Assembly (NCBI GenBank): GCA_021018815.1
Contig: JAITYX010000028.1
Coordinates: 3,985,001-4,049,000 of the forward strand
Direction of reading: 5' to 3'
Length of the DNA stretch: 64,000 bases
From: Talinum fruticosum
Lineage: Eukaryota > Streptophyta > Magnoliopsida > Caryophyllales > Talinaceae
Shown: in pieces, positions 1 through 11,819 of the stretch
Layout of the letters: each line of letters begins with the position of its first letter
Position numbering within the stretch: position 1 is the first letter of the stretch
Notes under the pieces: generated by a model
What the model was told of the DNA's origin: nothing
The model's input: only the letters and a program-made list of their open reading frames with translations
Databases searched by the model: none
Made by a program: the position numbers and the translations under genes

Positions 1-990
1 TCTTTTGGGACAATCTTTGATTTTGTGCTCCTTGGTGCCACATTCAAAGCAACCAGAGTTCTTAGTTAAAGATAACTTTGAAGGGGATGAGTATTTACCT
101 TTTCTGTCCTTCTTATCTTTCTTGTAGAATTCTTCCTTTGGCCTCTTTTCCTACTTTTTGTACTTCACCATTCTCTTGAAGCCACGGGCAATGAGTGCCA
201 TTGGATCCTCTTTTGATTCTTAGTAGCTCGAGACTTTGATGTCTACTTCCCGAGGCCTTCGGTGTAATGTCCTTTCAGGTGCCGACCTCGGCATCCTCTT
301 CTTGCGAGTGAATCCCATGAGTAAGTAGCTTCCTAATAAGCTCATCCGGCTTCAATTGGGAAAGGTTCCGAGCCTCTTCAATGGCTATCACTTGAGGAAC
401 CCATATTCTCTTTGGTAGACTTCTCATAATTTTTCGGCCATTTCCTCGTGAGAGATCATTCTACCTAGAGATTTGAGGTTATTAGTAATCTTTGTGAACC
501 GAACATACATTTGAGTGATGTTCTCTTACGGCACCATCTTGAACAATTTATACTTGTTGAGATATTAACTTATCTTTGCCTGCTTCACTTGACTTGTTCC
601 TTCATAGGTGTTGACCAGGGTGTCCCACACCTTATTGGTCGTGTCACTGGCAGAGACTCTGCTTGTACTCTTCTAAGTCGATGACACACATTAAGGTGTT
701 TATAGCTTTGAAGTTCTTTATGAACTTATCGGTCTCTTCGATGGTGTACTGAGATTTGTCTTTAGGCACGGAGGTTCCACCTTCGGTCTTCATTGGGATA
801 AAGTTTCCTCCTTGGATGATATCCTAGACTTCTTCATCAATATCCATCAGGAAGCATTCCATCATTTTCTTCCAATGTGCAAAGTTTGACCCCTTGAACT
901 TAGGTGGCCTTACATTATCTTCCTCATCGAAGTCTCCATTGTTCGAACCATCCGATCTTCGAGCTTTGGATTGTGAGATCCTTTTGAAAA
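1..990 (-). pseudogene. Ty1/copia gag remnant (element A1), running off the window edge
   Basis: Reading the minus strand from the primer-binding site at 995-1008 gives a broken copia Gag. Near the N-terminus (about 940-830) it reads RPPKFKGSNFAHWKKMMECF, the usual start of DUF4219/UBN2-type Gag. The middle contains WDTLVNTYEG and ISHEEMAEK. Near base 20-60 lies a CCHC zinc knuckle, CFECGTKEHKIKDC (C-x2-C-x4-H-x4-C). Several stops and frameshifts interrupt the frame, for example a stop in place of W or Q in the EEV-DIIQ stretch, so it cannot make full Gag. Gag would package element RNA into particles in the cytoplasm. Pol should lie to the left, outside the window. The LTR at 1010-2441 has two sister copies in the window, which ties this gag to that LTR family. 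Confidence 0.8.
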
Positions 991-994
991 GTTA

Positions 995-1008
995 GGTTCT
1001 TATACCAA
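995..1008 (-). other. Primer-binding site of copia element A1 (degenerate iMet type)
   Basis: The minus strand reads TTGGTATAAGAACC one base after the LTR end. This is a two-mismatch version of TTGGTATCAGAGCC, which pairs with the 3' end of initiator-Met tRNA. Its position between LTR and gag shows that the LTR at 1010-2441 is the 5' LTR of a minus-strand element. Confidence 0.7.
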
Positions 1009-1009
1009 T

Positions 1010-2441
1010 TAAAGGTTTGTTCTTAGAGAGTTTAAGTCATCCTAGAGTGGGGTGTGAATAGGGTGATAAGGAAATTTAGATAAACTTAAACACTTTTTGC
1101 ATAAATCTTAGCTAAAGCGGATTATGAGTCTAGATTGGACTCGAGCAAGACAAACACACGAAGTATGTGGAAACCCTCCTGGGGCAGACAACCACATATA
1201 GTGCTAATCCAAGCACCAAGTTAAATCCATTAATTGAATCCTCAATTACAAAGGATCTGACTTTAACCAGAATTGCTTCCTTAAACAATTCCTTACAAGA
1301 TTTTCCTAGACTCAAAAGTTCCTTTATCCGATATAGTACTTCTTGAGTGAGTTAACCTTACAATTAGGGGCAACTAAGCTGAGTTAGCATTTACAGCTCA
1401 GTCAAGGGACTTACAAAGAAAGTAAGAAAAGAATGTAATTGATTATAAGACTTTCTTTACAACTCGGAAAATATGAAATACAGATTAGGAGTTGTAAGTA
1501 GATGATTGAGTAGGAGTGCACTAAGAAAGTGTTAGGCAATATGTTTAACAAATAGTTTCAGCAATCTTCTAGTCTTGTGGAGTGGCTTCTATTTATAGGC
1601 ATCCAAGCGGAATGACAGTTGAAATCTTCACTAGCTAATGAAACGGCTATTCCGAGTCACTCGGAAGAGATCCATTAGGATGTGAACGTTGTGCAACGAG
1701 ATCTTGGCTCTAAATGATGGTCCAATCAACTGTTGGTGATAGAAAATTGAGGTGGAAACAACCGTTAGGCCTAGAGTTGGAGTTTTCCAATTTTGGAAAC
1801 AAACAACCACGACACGGTGTCCGAGCCTTGTCCGGAAGTAGCTAAAACTTCTCTGCTGTTGTTTAACAGCTAGAGGCTAGTTGCTTTTGTAATTCAAAAA
1901 TAGATTAACATTTTTGAACAACATACAAAAACAAACCACATGGTTCTAAAAGTGTGAAATACTTTGTCAAATATTAGGCACGAGATAATAATTAAATCAA
2001 AGTAATTACGTGCTTAATTATCTTTGTCCTAAAAGAACGGAATTTTCTAAGTCTAATATCCATTAGGTTCAGATTCCATCTTGACTTAATCCTCAATTGA
2101 TCAAGTTAGAGAGAATAACATATCATGGTGCTTGAACTTGATCGGTTCAAATAATTCTCTAAGAAATAAAGCTGACTTAGATTAACGAATTTACTCGGTA
2201 AATCATTTTAACTTGAAATACAAGGTCGGTGCTCGGAATAAACGTGTTAGAGAAATAATTTGAGCATGTGATGATTCCGAGTGATGTTTGAGTGAGTTAG
2301 AAACACAAGTAAGAGATATGCGGTGAAATGCTTTCTAAGCACCTCGGAACGGAATGAGAACTTAGATACTAGTTTCTATAGAGCTCGGAATGACTTGAAA
2401 TCAAAACCTAAGACGGATAGAGAATTATACCCGAGTCTTCA
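1010..2441 (-). repeat. 5' LTR of copia element A1 (Sirevirus-like LTR family A)
   Basis: On the minus strand this LTR begins TGAAGACTCGG (2441) and ends in CCTTTA (expected CCTTCA) at 1010. Two other copies of the family, at 38867-40239 and 47535-49122, define the ends. They share the blocks GTGGAAACCCTCCTGGGGCA and CACCCTAGAGGGGGTGAATA on the plus strand. Length is 1432 bp against 1373 and 1588 bp for the sisters. AAAAT at 2442-2446 is the right-hand TSD; the left copy lies outside the window. The element sits inside a Tat LTR (2442-3962). The Sirevirus-like label rests on the LTR-end style and Gag type only. Confidence 0.82.
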
Positions 2442-3962
2442 AAAATTAACAAAAGCAAAATAAAGATTTTTGTCTTCCAATCATAGTATAGGGAAACTAA
2501 GATTGAAAAAGGCTAAAAATTACTCCATCGGTCTTAGAACCGAGAATTGGATACAAGGGCGAGGGTATGAAATGTAGGGAAAAGCCCTTCCGTTCCGCTC
2601 GTCCGAAGACGACTAGTACTAGTTTGATTAGTGAATTAAAATACTATACAAAAAACAAGCAAACAACATGAAGTACGAAATTAAATCAACGAAAACATGA
2701 ATGCAAGCGGTAAAAGCAAATAAAAGGAAAGTGGTAAAGAAAGAAAGTGAAAATTGAAATGAAATGTCGAAAGAAAAAGAAAGCAAAAATTAGAAGATTA
2801 CTTCGGGCGGGGAGGAATTAAAATGCGATTACAACCTCGAGTCCACAATACGGAAGCGATAAAGAAAACATAAATAACCAAGTAAACCGTTTTGAAGATC
2901 GAATTAGTGTCCTCGGGTTGTCCCACCTCTCGATCCGGATCTTGTGATACTACACCGGTTAATTGAAGGGGCTTTTAATAGGGAGAGGTTAGGTATATGA
3001 ATGAATAATAGAGTTTATGGGTTCGGATGTGGTTAGATTAGAAAGTAGAATAAGAATAGGATGAAAAGAGACCAAAAGATCGGAATATAGATGGGAGTAG
3101 TCGGTAGCTCTTAATCGGGTTTCATCATCCTGACGATGAGGGATGAGCCATTCTTGAAATAAGAGCCTAAGCTCTCTATTTATAGGGAGATGTTAGGTCA
3201 AGGAAAGACCTAGGGTTGATACTTGGCTAGCTGTCTAATGCAAGCTACAAAACCGGGCCAAGACAATGTGGATATTGAACACTGATAGAACCAGGATAAA
3301 ACCAGGTAGGGAAGCTGGCCATGGGGGTTGTCTAGGGTTTCGTGCCCTTCCATGTTGCCCGGGGAGTATGCATGCCAAAACAAAGGGTTTTGAGGTGAAA
3401 TAATGGGTAGGGGCGCCGACCATGGTATGTTTTTCTAGGAATATGTGCTCTTCCTGTGCTACACTAGGGGTCTTGGCCAAAACACAACCTTTTGAGTGAA
3501 AAATATGGTAGGGGTTTCGGCCATTCAAGCGTTTTGCTAGGGATATGTGCTCCTAGTCTCGGGGTGGACGTTCTTGGAGCCAAAATGCAACACTTTGATG
3601 CTTGTGATCAAGAAATGTAGCATCTAATGTCGTCTTGACGTCTTCGACTCTGTGTCGGTTTGACAAAAGGTGGAATCCGAGTATTTTGAACTTGAAATCT
3701 CTTGGTACACAACATTGGACGTCGTTGATCTGTAGGGCTTGACACAATATTTTGACTGTCCAGAAAGAAAAAAGGATTTTGGACTGGTCCAAGGCAAAAG
3801 GCTATATATGTGGTGCTTGGGGTTCTTTGTGGTCTATTGGTCGTTGTCACACCAATCAAATTCGAGTCCGTGATCCAAATCCTCAAACAGGACTCGTGAT
3901 TTCATCATCGGGCTAACAAATAAATAAAATAAAAAGGGCATGACACTTTTTAGGTGTCTACA
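2442..3962 (-). repeat. Tat-type LTR B1, split by copia A1
   Basis: The minus strand starts TGTAGACACC at 3962 and matches the LTRs of element G (30358-31688 and 46798-50358). Shared blocks are the TATA region CTATAAATAG near 3183-3192 and the segment encoding GACCGATGGAGT near 2530. The left part is lost to the copia insertion at 2441/2442 and presumably continues beyond the window. The LTR begins directly against integrase sequence of element F at 3963, so it belongs to a separate minus-strand Tat insertion. CAAGT at 3963-3967 is its expected right TSD, which I cannot match on the left. Whether it is a 5' LTR or a solo LTR is not decidable here. Confidence 0.8.
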
Positions 3963-3968
3963 CAAGTC

Positions 3969-4537
3969 TTCGTGCTTTCTCGGACAAATAGAGCGATCAA
4001 CGCAGCTAATAAGAAGATTCGAGAAGATAATGGAAAAAACTACCTTTTGCCTTATGGGGCTATCAAACCTCGATTAGATCATCTACTTGAGCAACCACCT
4101 ACGCCTTAGTTTATGGCATCGAAGAAGTCATTACAATAGAGATCACACCCCACATTGAGGATTATAACTTAAAGCCGGATCCCGAAGCGAGTCGAGCCAA
4201 AGCACGATAACAAGAGTTAATTTTATTGGATGAGCGACATATATGTGCTCTTCATAATGTCAAAATATACCAGGCATGTATATCAAGGGAATTCAACAAA
4301 AAGTTTAAACCTTGTAATTTACAAATTGGTGATATGGTCCTTAAAGAAATAAGAGCACCTATTCAAGATCCGAATAGGAAATTCGAGCCCAAATGGCAAG
4401 GACCCTACATCCTCGGTCGGATTATGCCACGAGGATCGGTGAAGTTGATGATTTTGATCGTAAAAAATTTTTCAATACACAAATCTAATCCAATTGAAAA
4501 AATATTACATCAGACCGAACTAAACAATTTAGGTTAA
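3969..4537 (+). pseudogene. Integrase C-terminal fragment of Tat element F
   Basis: The plus strand encodes the tail of a Ty3-gypsy integrase. RTNRAINAANKKI stands where the catalytic-core helix with the third acidic residue would lie. LLDERHICALHNVKIYQA follows, then IGDMVLKEIRAPIQDP and KWQGPYILGRIMPRGSVKL, the SH3-like C-terminal fold. The same blocks occur in the integrase of element G at about 37480-37800. In-frame stops precede 4226, so only the last 103 codons (4226-4537) are open. The catalytic D,D positions are absent because the upstream part was displaced by the Tat LTR that ends at 3962. It would have inserted cDNA in the nucleus; it is now a fragment. Confidence 0.8.
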
Positions 4538-4967
4538 AAATCGAGCCAAAACCAATCAAAGCAACGGCCCTAATCGGCACCGATCAACGGGAAAATGCCC
4601 GCACCCAATCCAGATCGGTCCGACTTTCTTTTCCTATGTTTGGTTATTTTTTGGGTGCAGTCCATTTAGGCGATCCATTATTTGCGGTTATTTAGAACTG
4701 ATCCATTTGATTATAGTGAGCAATTAAATATAATAATAAAGTGTAACGAATAAGCATAATACTTTCTTTTTACTTTATTGATATTAAGGATAAGCTACTA
4801 CTTATCCGAGTACATAGCAAAAAATGGAAACAACAAGCATGCAACTTGAACAATAAAGTTCTAAAGAGGCAAAACAAAATCAAACAAAACTAGCTTTTCC
4901 TAAATTCTAAGCCCCAGTCTTTCTTTACTTTTTTTCCTTTTAAGTAAATCGATTGAGCTCCTTCCTC
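4538..4967. other. Spacer between integrase and antisense ORF in element F
   Basis: AT-rich sequence with no ORF or RNA I can recognise. It corresponds in position to 37058-37480 of element G, the convergent region where sense pol and antisense ORF transcripts should both end. Transcription terminators are expected here, but I cannot point to one. Confidence 0.4.
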
Positions 4968-6560
4968 TTAGGTTGGCTTCTTCACTTCTTCGATCCGGCA
5001 ATCCCTTCTTTCTTCTTCTTCTTTAGCCTCTACCTCTTTCCTGCGAGCTCGCTCATTAGCTTGAGGGGCTACTTCGCGGATTTGTAAGGGTGCAGCAGCA
5101 GGAGCATCCCTCTTTTGATCTCGCTTTAAAGCCCTTAGTGTCCTATGTATCGGAGGATTGGACTCCCTTATCCATTCGAGGATAAAACTACGAGACGACT
5201 TTAGATCACGTCTCCCCAGGCCTCGCCAGCCGCGATAGGTTTGTCCAATAATGACTCCAAGATTGGACTTATCTCGTTGTTGTTAAGAACAGCTGAACGA
5301 AGAGGGTAGAAAACAATCCGGGTATAAAATATCCCGTGCTCGACCCATTTGCCGCATAACACGGTCAGGTCAATAGTGCGTGCTAAATTCAAATGCCAAT
5401 AGTCGCTTATAGGGATATGTTATAGAATTGTCCTAAATTGAGACACATGCTAGTGCTTAATATACCATATCACAGGGCAAGTGGCATTCAACCACATCTC
5501 CTAGCAACAAGCGGCTCGACCAGTCAACATTGCATGACACAGTCTTTAATAGAATTGAGATGCCATGTACATATCCATCCTTGTAAGTTCTAACACGAAC
5601 CCAGGTGTTCAACCAACCAAATCTGCACATCATAGATGTAAATAGGGTTAGAAGCATAGCGTATCCTACACGAGCTAGTTAGTCCTAGTTTATGGCCCAA
5701 CAAGAGTAAAAAAATGTAATTAGGTTTATCCAGCACTATACATAATCACCGATAACGAGGCTTTGTGTTTTGCTGCCGTTGAAAGGGTTTCGACAATTAT
5801 ACCAGTCCTAACCTACAATGAAAAGGGGCTGCCAGGGAAATTTTCATTCGAATTCACTCGAATCCGATCTAGTCCCGGGAAGGTCTCAGCAAGGATCAAC
5901 CGGGTTAAAGAGTTGTTCCCTAGTTACTCCACCACGTTTAGTGGTGCAGCGAGCATCCTATCCATATAGCCTCCCACCAACTGGAAGTGAACAACCATGC
6001 ACATAATGATGGCCCGACACCTGCCGGATATGTGTCGGATCCGCCTTACGAATGAATCGAAAATATAGTAGTAAGTTTGCCATGTTTATCTCATCCCTAA
6101 TTAGGATCCACTCGAGATCCCTTTTGCTTAAACCTAGCGAGTTACCTGTAGGTTCGCACCATGTTACTTGATGATCTAGGAAAAATGAGCTTTGTTTGAC
6201 GATTATTGCTATAGCTCGGTATGGCATCGAATTCCTCGGGAGTGGGCACAACTCCCTGTCTTGCAATCTGTTGATCCGCATTGCAGTATCCCGATGGGAC
6301 ATCGCAGCCCTTAGAAGCGTCTAATGACTCTTAACATGCCTAATGCTTAATTGTATATTAAACCCATATAGAGCAAGTCCTATGTTTTCTACATCGCCCA
6401 TATCGTGCATTCATCGACTTAACTTAAGCATGCGAGTTCATTAGTTTTGGAATGGATGTGGGAATTTCTAAAAATTTGAGTTATGTTTCAAGGAGCTCCT
6501 CATAGATTCTCGGTTATATTATTTTCGGAAATAGTTGCACATTACTTATAGATTATTCTT
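4968..6560 (-). pseudogene. DUF7745-like antisense ORF of Tat element F
   Basis: The minus strand holds a broken protein that aligns with the ORF at 35382-37057 of element G. Near 6400 it reads MHDMGDVENIGLALYGF, against MHKMSNMDKFGLTNCGL in G. Near 6230 it has PTPEEFDAI followed by RQTKLIFPRS, against ETFDAILGSFRQTKPACS in G. Near 5620 IYDVQIWLVEHLG matches LWYVKHLEG of G. The charged tail at 4968-5110 contains LQIREVAPQANERARRKEVE, against LQIREVNP in G. Several frameshifts and stops separate these pieces. The family assignment is by pattern (DUF7745/plant-mobile-domain-like proteins found in plant Ty3-gypsy elements) and needs a profile search. Its role in the retroelement is unknown. Athila C inserted just upstream of its 5' end. 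Confidence 0.6.
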
Positions 6561-6945
6561 CGAGAATCTATCCCCGCTTCGCTTCACTTCACTTCCGCCA
6601 CCCTCGTCGATTTCTCATAGGCCTAGTGTTAAGTCGTATTTTATACATATTTTTAATACTTATTTAGTTTATATTATATAGTTTATTTTATCTAATTTAT
6701 CCTATTTTATCTATTTATAGGTAATTATCGAATAAATTGGGAAAGAAGAGAAACGACATTAAAAGTGGGTTTTTAGCTATAGACGAGCATCCAAGAAAAG
6801 ATATGAAGTCGGTCCATAAATATAATATGTCATAAAATATCTATTTTATGATATTATATTTTAGGAAATCCTAATTGGAGGAGAAAAGGAAACTTGGAAG
6901 AGAAGAAAGAGGAATAACCCTAGCTCCTTTATTATATATATATAT

Positions 6946-7663
6946 AAGCTCGAGTACTGTATATGGCTGGATAGCGGGGAAGTAGGGTGACAAATTAATT
7001 TAACAAATTGATTTTACAAAACAAAAGATGAATACTGAAATTGAAATAGCTAAAATAGACAAGTAAATAGAACTTAATGAAAATGAAGAAGATGATGAGT
7101 AAAAGGCTTACTTTGATTAAATTGAAACAAATACAAGCTCTCGGGAGAGAGGAGTTGAGAGTGATTGAGAGAGTAAGGAAAGTGGTTTGTGATTACAAAA
7201 GAAGGCAAGTGATTAAGCGATATTTTGCGATGCCTTCAACTGAACTAATGGGTAACTATATATAGAGTACAATATTGAACTACAAAGTAACACTTGGACG
7301 GTTGATGATTCTTGATTGGAATGGAATCATCTTGAAAATATCTTCCGACAATATTGAATTATTGGAACAGTCTTGATTAGACCAAAAGTATGAATAGTGT
7401 TTGATCATCATATCTTGAAAAGTTCCTGGCGGATGGAAAGTTTGAACAAGTAACACTCATCATGAATGAATAGTAAGGCCTCACATGGACATTTACTATT
7501 CATGAATTGAAATAGATGCTTGACAAAGGTGGCCTTGCATTTGACTATCACACGATCACGTCCACCTTATGAATAATACCACACATGGGATAATATTGCA
7601 ATCCCATCAACTAATTTCTTCATGAATATTGACCCTGAACAGTAAGTGAACAAGTAATGTCCA
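6946..7663 (-). repeat. 3' LTR of element D
   Basis: On the minus strand it begins TGGACATTACTTG at 7663, directly after the purine tract, and runs to 6946. It matches 12957-13654 with roughly 20-25 differences. The terminal 33 or so bases expected from the other LTR (TGGGGAAACAGG onward on the plus strand) are missing, and the LTR stops in a TA repeat. Confidence 0.85.
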
Positions 7664-7681
7664 CTTCCTTCCCGGGGCTTT
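7664..7681 (-). other. Polypurine tract of element D
   Basis: The minus strand is purine-rich (GGGGAAGGAAG-type run, CCCCGGGAAGGAAG) immediately upstream of the 3' LTR start TGGAC. This is where plus-strand cDNA priming would occur in an LTR element or pararetrovirus. The perfect abutment to the LTR supports the boundary at 7663. Confidence 0.6.
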
Positions 7682-7909
7682 TTAAATTAGAAATTTCACC
7701 AAAGCAAAAACTTGTAAAAACCTGCACGAAAGCGTTAGAAATATATTTTTTTTGAATACCCATTATGGGTTAAATATCATACGGATCCTAGGCGCACTGC
7801 CCATCAAAAGGATCATAATCGATTGAATTGATGAATCGGATGAATTAGTTCTTTCTTTGAGGAGTAACTCGCTGGTGCTATTTCTTGAGTAGCTTTATCT
7901 CCCTCTTGA

Positions 7910-8907
7910 TTAATTCAATTTCGTCTTCTTGAACTTTTTCTTTTCCTTTTGAACTCTTTTCTTTTTCTCGTGGAGTAGGGGTGCTTGTTGAGTCGGTGGG
8001 GCTGTCTTAATTCCTAAGGCGGCTTTAACATCGAACTTGTCCCACCATTTGATCTTGAATTCACGAACCAATGAATAGGATGCTTGGAAGCTTGTAGTAT
8101 TGAGTAATGGAAAAGGACGAGCAAAGGATGCAAGGAAATCCATATTTCTTATGGAATGTGATTTCCGTAAGATCCGGACTAATGGTTGAAGTACTTGAAT
8201 AACTATTGAAATGTTTTTTAACCTCTTACGGCCAAATATCTTGAGTAGATCCCATGGTTAACCACCATTCGTAAAACCATATGGGAAACTGGAATTCTGT
8301 TCTTGTATCAAAGCTGATGAACCAAGAATGATTGAATGGTCTATAAAGGAATGTATAGTACCAGGCTTTTTCATAATCAACATAATTGTAACTCTGGCGG
8401 GTTGAATGGTTGAGAAAAAGTTTTAGTTTTATATCCTGAAAAATCTTTTGTAGTAAGAACCTTGAGGATTCTTAGTTTTGAATAGGCTATTTGATTTGGG
8501 TTTGTCTTGTCCGGAACATGCTGAATTTCAGCAGATTTTGAATCAACTAGAATGAACTCATAAAAGGTTCCGGTTTTATGAGGATTATCATTAATAAAAT
8601 AACATTCTTGAGTAAAAACAGTTTTGACAAATTCATTGAGTTGTCGAAGTGTTTGAGGGGTTCTATACTTAGTATAAACCAAATGTTCTTTAATAGGCTT
8701 GGTAAAATATTTTGAATCAAAAGAAGCATTTAAAACTGTCGGATTTTGAAATTTTGAGGAAACTTGAGAATAAGCTAACGGAGGAAAATCTTGACCATGC
8801 AGGACTTGAAATGAATTTGTCATTGGAATTGAAAATTGAGAAGGAGTGACTGGCTTGACTACATAATGATGAGGAGTTTGAAGATTTCTTTCTTTATCTT
8901 GACTCAT
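7910..8907 (-). pseudogene. Second ORF of element D, function unknown
   Basis: The minus strand opens at ATG 8907 (MSQDKERNLQ) and stays open to 8377. It then shifts frame through an aromatic segment (HSWFISFDT, FPIWFYEWW around 8320-8230) and ends in REFKIKWWDKFD plus a Lys-rich tail (8080-7910). The many Trp/Phe residues and the basic tail are the only features I can describe. I do not recognise an enzyme motif, and it carries no YxDD, RNase H or DDE residues. It lies where the polymerase of a pararetrovirus would be expected, directly after protease. I recall similar Trp-rich proteins beside movement-protein genes in plant genomes, but I cannot confirm that here. At least one stop and one frameshift make it non-functional as read. 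Confidence 0.5.
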
Positions 8908-9022
8908 ATTGAAATCTGAAAAGAGAAAATCGTTGTTAAATATAACATTAATAAAAGGATGCTTTTTAAAAGATAAATCTTTTGAAAGCATTGAAGATAT
9001 GAACTTGAATGAAATATATTTT

Positions 9023-9565
9023 TCACGAATCTGCGTACTGAATACCAAATTGATCAACCTTGAAATGATAAATTTGAGTAATAAAGGGAGTTCCTAATAT
9101 AGCTTCTTGACCTATATACCTGACTAGGACAAAGGTGTTCTTGAAATAATAACCTTGATTAAAAACATAAACATTTGATAATTTGTATTGAATTTGAAGT
9201 GTTGTTCCATTGGCACTATGGAGACGTTCTTTAGTTCTTTCATAGTACTGAGATGGAATTAGACCTTCTTTAATACAATTTTGATCTGCACCATTATCTA
9301 GTAGAGCAATTGTATTGAATTCAAAATCATCATTAACCTTTAAAGTAATATATATATATATATACCATTTTTGATAATTTATATGGTTAATTGTTGAAAT
9401 AAATTGTTGATTAGAAGAACTTGAAGTGTCTTCATCAACATTTGAAGAACTTGATTTGTTTTCAAATAATGCTAGTTTTGTTTCTAATTCTAAATCTTTA
9501 GTATGGAGTGAACATAAATTTTGATTAATTTCTTTAATTTGTTCTTTAAGATTATTAATTTCCAT
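9023..9565 (-). CDS. Aspartic protease domain of element D (pol-like, variant active site)
   Basis: A 180-codon open stretch on the minus strand contains a retropepsin-like region. LLDNGADQNCIKEGLIP is in the position of the active-site loop, and ILGTPFI follows as the usual second conserved motif. An N-terminal coiled-coil-like segment (MEINNLKEQIKEINQ) and a Ser-rich linker precede it. The protease would cut the movement/capsid polyprotein. The active-site triad reads D-N-G instead of D-T/S-G, which may reduce or abolish activity. A short Tyr-Ile run near 9350 comes from a TA microsatellite in the DNA. The upstream capsid region ends at 9592 in a different frame. Confidence 0.72.
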   Translation of the reverse strand: MEINNLKEQIKEINQNLCSLHTKDLELETKLALFENKSSSSNVDEDTSSSSNQQFISTINHINYQKWYIYIYITLKVNDDFEFNTIALLDNGADQNCIKEGLIPSQYYERTKERLHSANGTTLQIQYKLSNVYVFNQGYYFKNTFVLVRYIGQEAILGTPFITQIYHFKVDQFGIQYADS

Positions 9566-9591
9566 TTTTAAGTCTTGAATATTAACTGTTT

Positions 9592-11705
9592 TTAAAATAT
9601 TTGGAGTAACGTTTTTTTAAATATTTTATTAATACTGAAGCTAGGAGGAGTAGTTTTTAATAAATCTTCTTTTATTAAAATACCTTTGAGTTTTTCTAAA
9701 TATTCTTTTCTTAATTCAGGATCTTGAATTTGTTCAATTAAATCTAATAAAAATTCTTTTTCATTTTTAGTAGTATTGATCATATTAATACATTTGTAAC
9801 AAATTCTTGATGATTCATTACCTGAGGAATAATCACTTGAATTACTTTCTAATTCATAAAGACCATTGTCTTCAGAAACAGAAGATGAATTATTAGAATT
9901 AACTGGAGTATCCTTGAGTTCAAATAAGGAAATAATCTTTTCTTGAATCTCATGGTTATCACCACAAATTTCATTTAATTTTTCTTTAACTTTGCAATTT
10001 TTGCATAATGTCCTGGTTTGCCACATTTGAAACAAGTAGCTTTATTAGTAGTTTTCTTTTTTGGAGTATTTTTCTTAGGAGTGGTATTAGAAGTATTTGC
10101 TTTATTATGAATTTTTTTCTTATTAATTTGATTTGATCGTCTTTTCCGAACAGATGGGGCTTCTACCTTGGGAAGACAAAAGGTTTCACAAAAATAACCT
10201 AATTCTTTTCGTGTAGCTGCTTTGTCTATTGAATATCTAGCTTGTAATTTTAATTCATTACATAATGAAATACCTTCCTTTTTAATAAATCCTAATAATT
10301 GACCAAATGTAATTTGATCATATGGAATTGGATCTTGTCCTGTAATTTCTTTTAATTTATTGAATATTCTTTGAGAAAATAAATTCGGTAATCCCGAAAT
10401 GAATTTTTCTTTCCAATACAGATTGTCTACAATCTTGTCTTTTTAAGAGATATGCGAAATATGTATCTTTATACCAATTGTAATCTTCTAGATTAGGACA
10501 TCTTAGATTTGTTAAGAGGATCTCTTGACCACTTAACATATCTTTTGGAGTTCCTAGAAGATTAACAACTATTGTATGGACTAGTGTGTATACAGCTTCT
10601 TTATGATTTTTAATACTCATACGTTCTTCGTCTGTCATGTAATTTTCCCACCAAGACTTTAAAGACCCGGTGAAACCTGAAATTAGTAAATCAAAGGCTT
10701 GAGTTTCTGGAGCTCCTTTGGATATGTAGGCAGTGTATGTCATCATCATCCTATGGAGAATAATTAATGCTTCGTGCTCGGATTTTCCATCTAAATTCCA
10801 TTCATAGATGGAACCACCGTCAAAGGCTTCGTAACTATTGATTTGATTGATTCAAGTTGAAGATCCGGAGGAGTCCTTCTGGAATAATAAGAAATTTCTT
10901 TTTATTAAAGATTTTATTAATATTAGTTACATCTTGATCTTCTTGGGAGATGTCTAAGACATTAAGAGTATTACTTGAACCAGATGCTTGTTTGAGTTTT
11001 TCATCAATCCTTTTAATTAATGGGCTATCTGGAATTTCTAATTTTTTTATTTTTATTGAATTTAATAAGAGGAGATGAAATATCATTGAGAAATCCTGGT
11101 TTTATTGAATCTCTATTTAAATCTAGATTTTCTAATTTTTTGGATAATAGATCAATATCTTTAGATATTGCTTCTATTTTAGTAGAAACCATATTAACTT
11201 GTTGAGAAACTGTATGCAATACTTGATTGGTGTAATTATTTTGATGATAAAAACTTTTAATATCATCTAATTCTACTTGAGAATTATCTTGATCTTTTCT
11301 TCCTATTTTGAAAGGAGAAGCGAGAATATGACCTTGATCCGTAGGGATCAAAATCTCTTGCAAAGGAGGAGTTATAGAATGGAATATGTTTCCATCTAAT
11401 AACGTCCATTTTATACTAAGATCTTAATTAGTATTAATTTCTTTAATACCATAAGGATCCGATAAATTATTTTCTTCAGCAAACATGGTCCACCATGTAA
11501 AGAATAGAATATTACATTCTAACCTTTCCATTAGTGAATACCATTCTTGCCTAATGAATGCTTGAGCTTTGAGATCGAAATGTGATAAAAACCATTGTTT
11601 TTTATCTCTATTTTCTATTGAATTGAAATCTTTTCTTAAATAATCTTTATTAATTTCAAAAGGCTTTGAAATAACATTAATAGAGGAGTAAGAAGGAGGT
11701 TGCAT
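9592..11705 (-). pseudogene. Capsid/Gag-like region with CCHC knuckle of element D
   Basis: Read 5' to 3' on the minus strand, the region opens with MQPPSYSSINVISKPFEINK (11705). It continues through a coiled-coil-like stretch with heptad Ile/Leu (11230-11090, ISKDIDLLSKKLENLDL) and reaches a capsid-like core, TGSLKSWWENYMTDEER, at about 10640. Near 10030 a CCHC knuckle starts CFKCGKPGHY; its last Cys is read in the next frame, so a one-base shift splits the knuckle. Downstream is an acidic Ser/Asn-rich segment. The WW-x-NY signature and the knuckle are shared by caulimovirid coat proteins and some plant Gag-like proteins. It would bind and package element RNA. Stops near 11424 and 10835 and the knuckle shift break it into at least four pieces. 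Confidence 0.65.
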
Positions 11706-11819
11706 AACTAAATGAGTAGGTGAACCTATTGATGAACTATCTTCATCAACTGGTTCTCGCTATTGGTGATTTGTAATAAATTTTTGAAGTAGAAGGAGAA
11801 TCTTCTACTTGATTATCTT

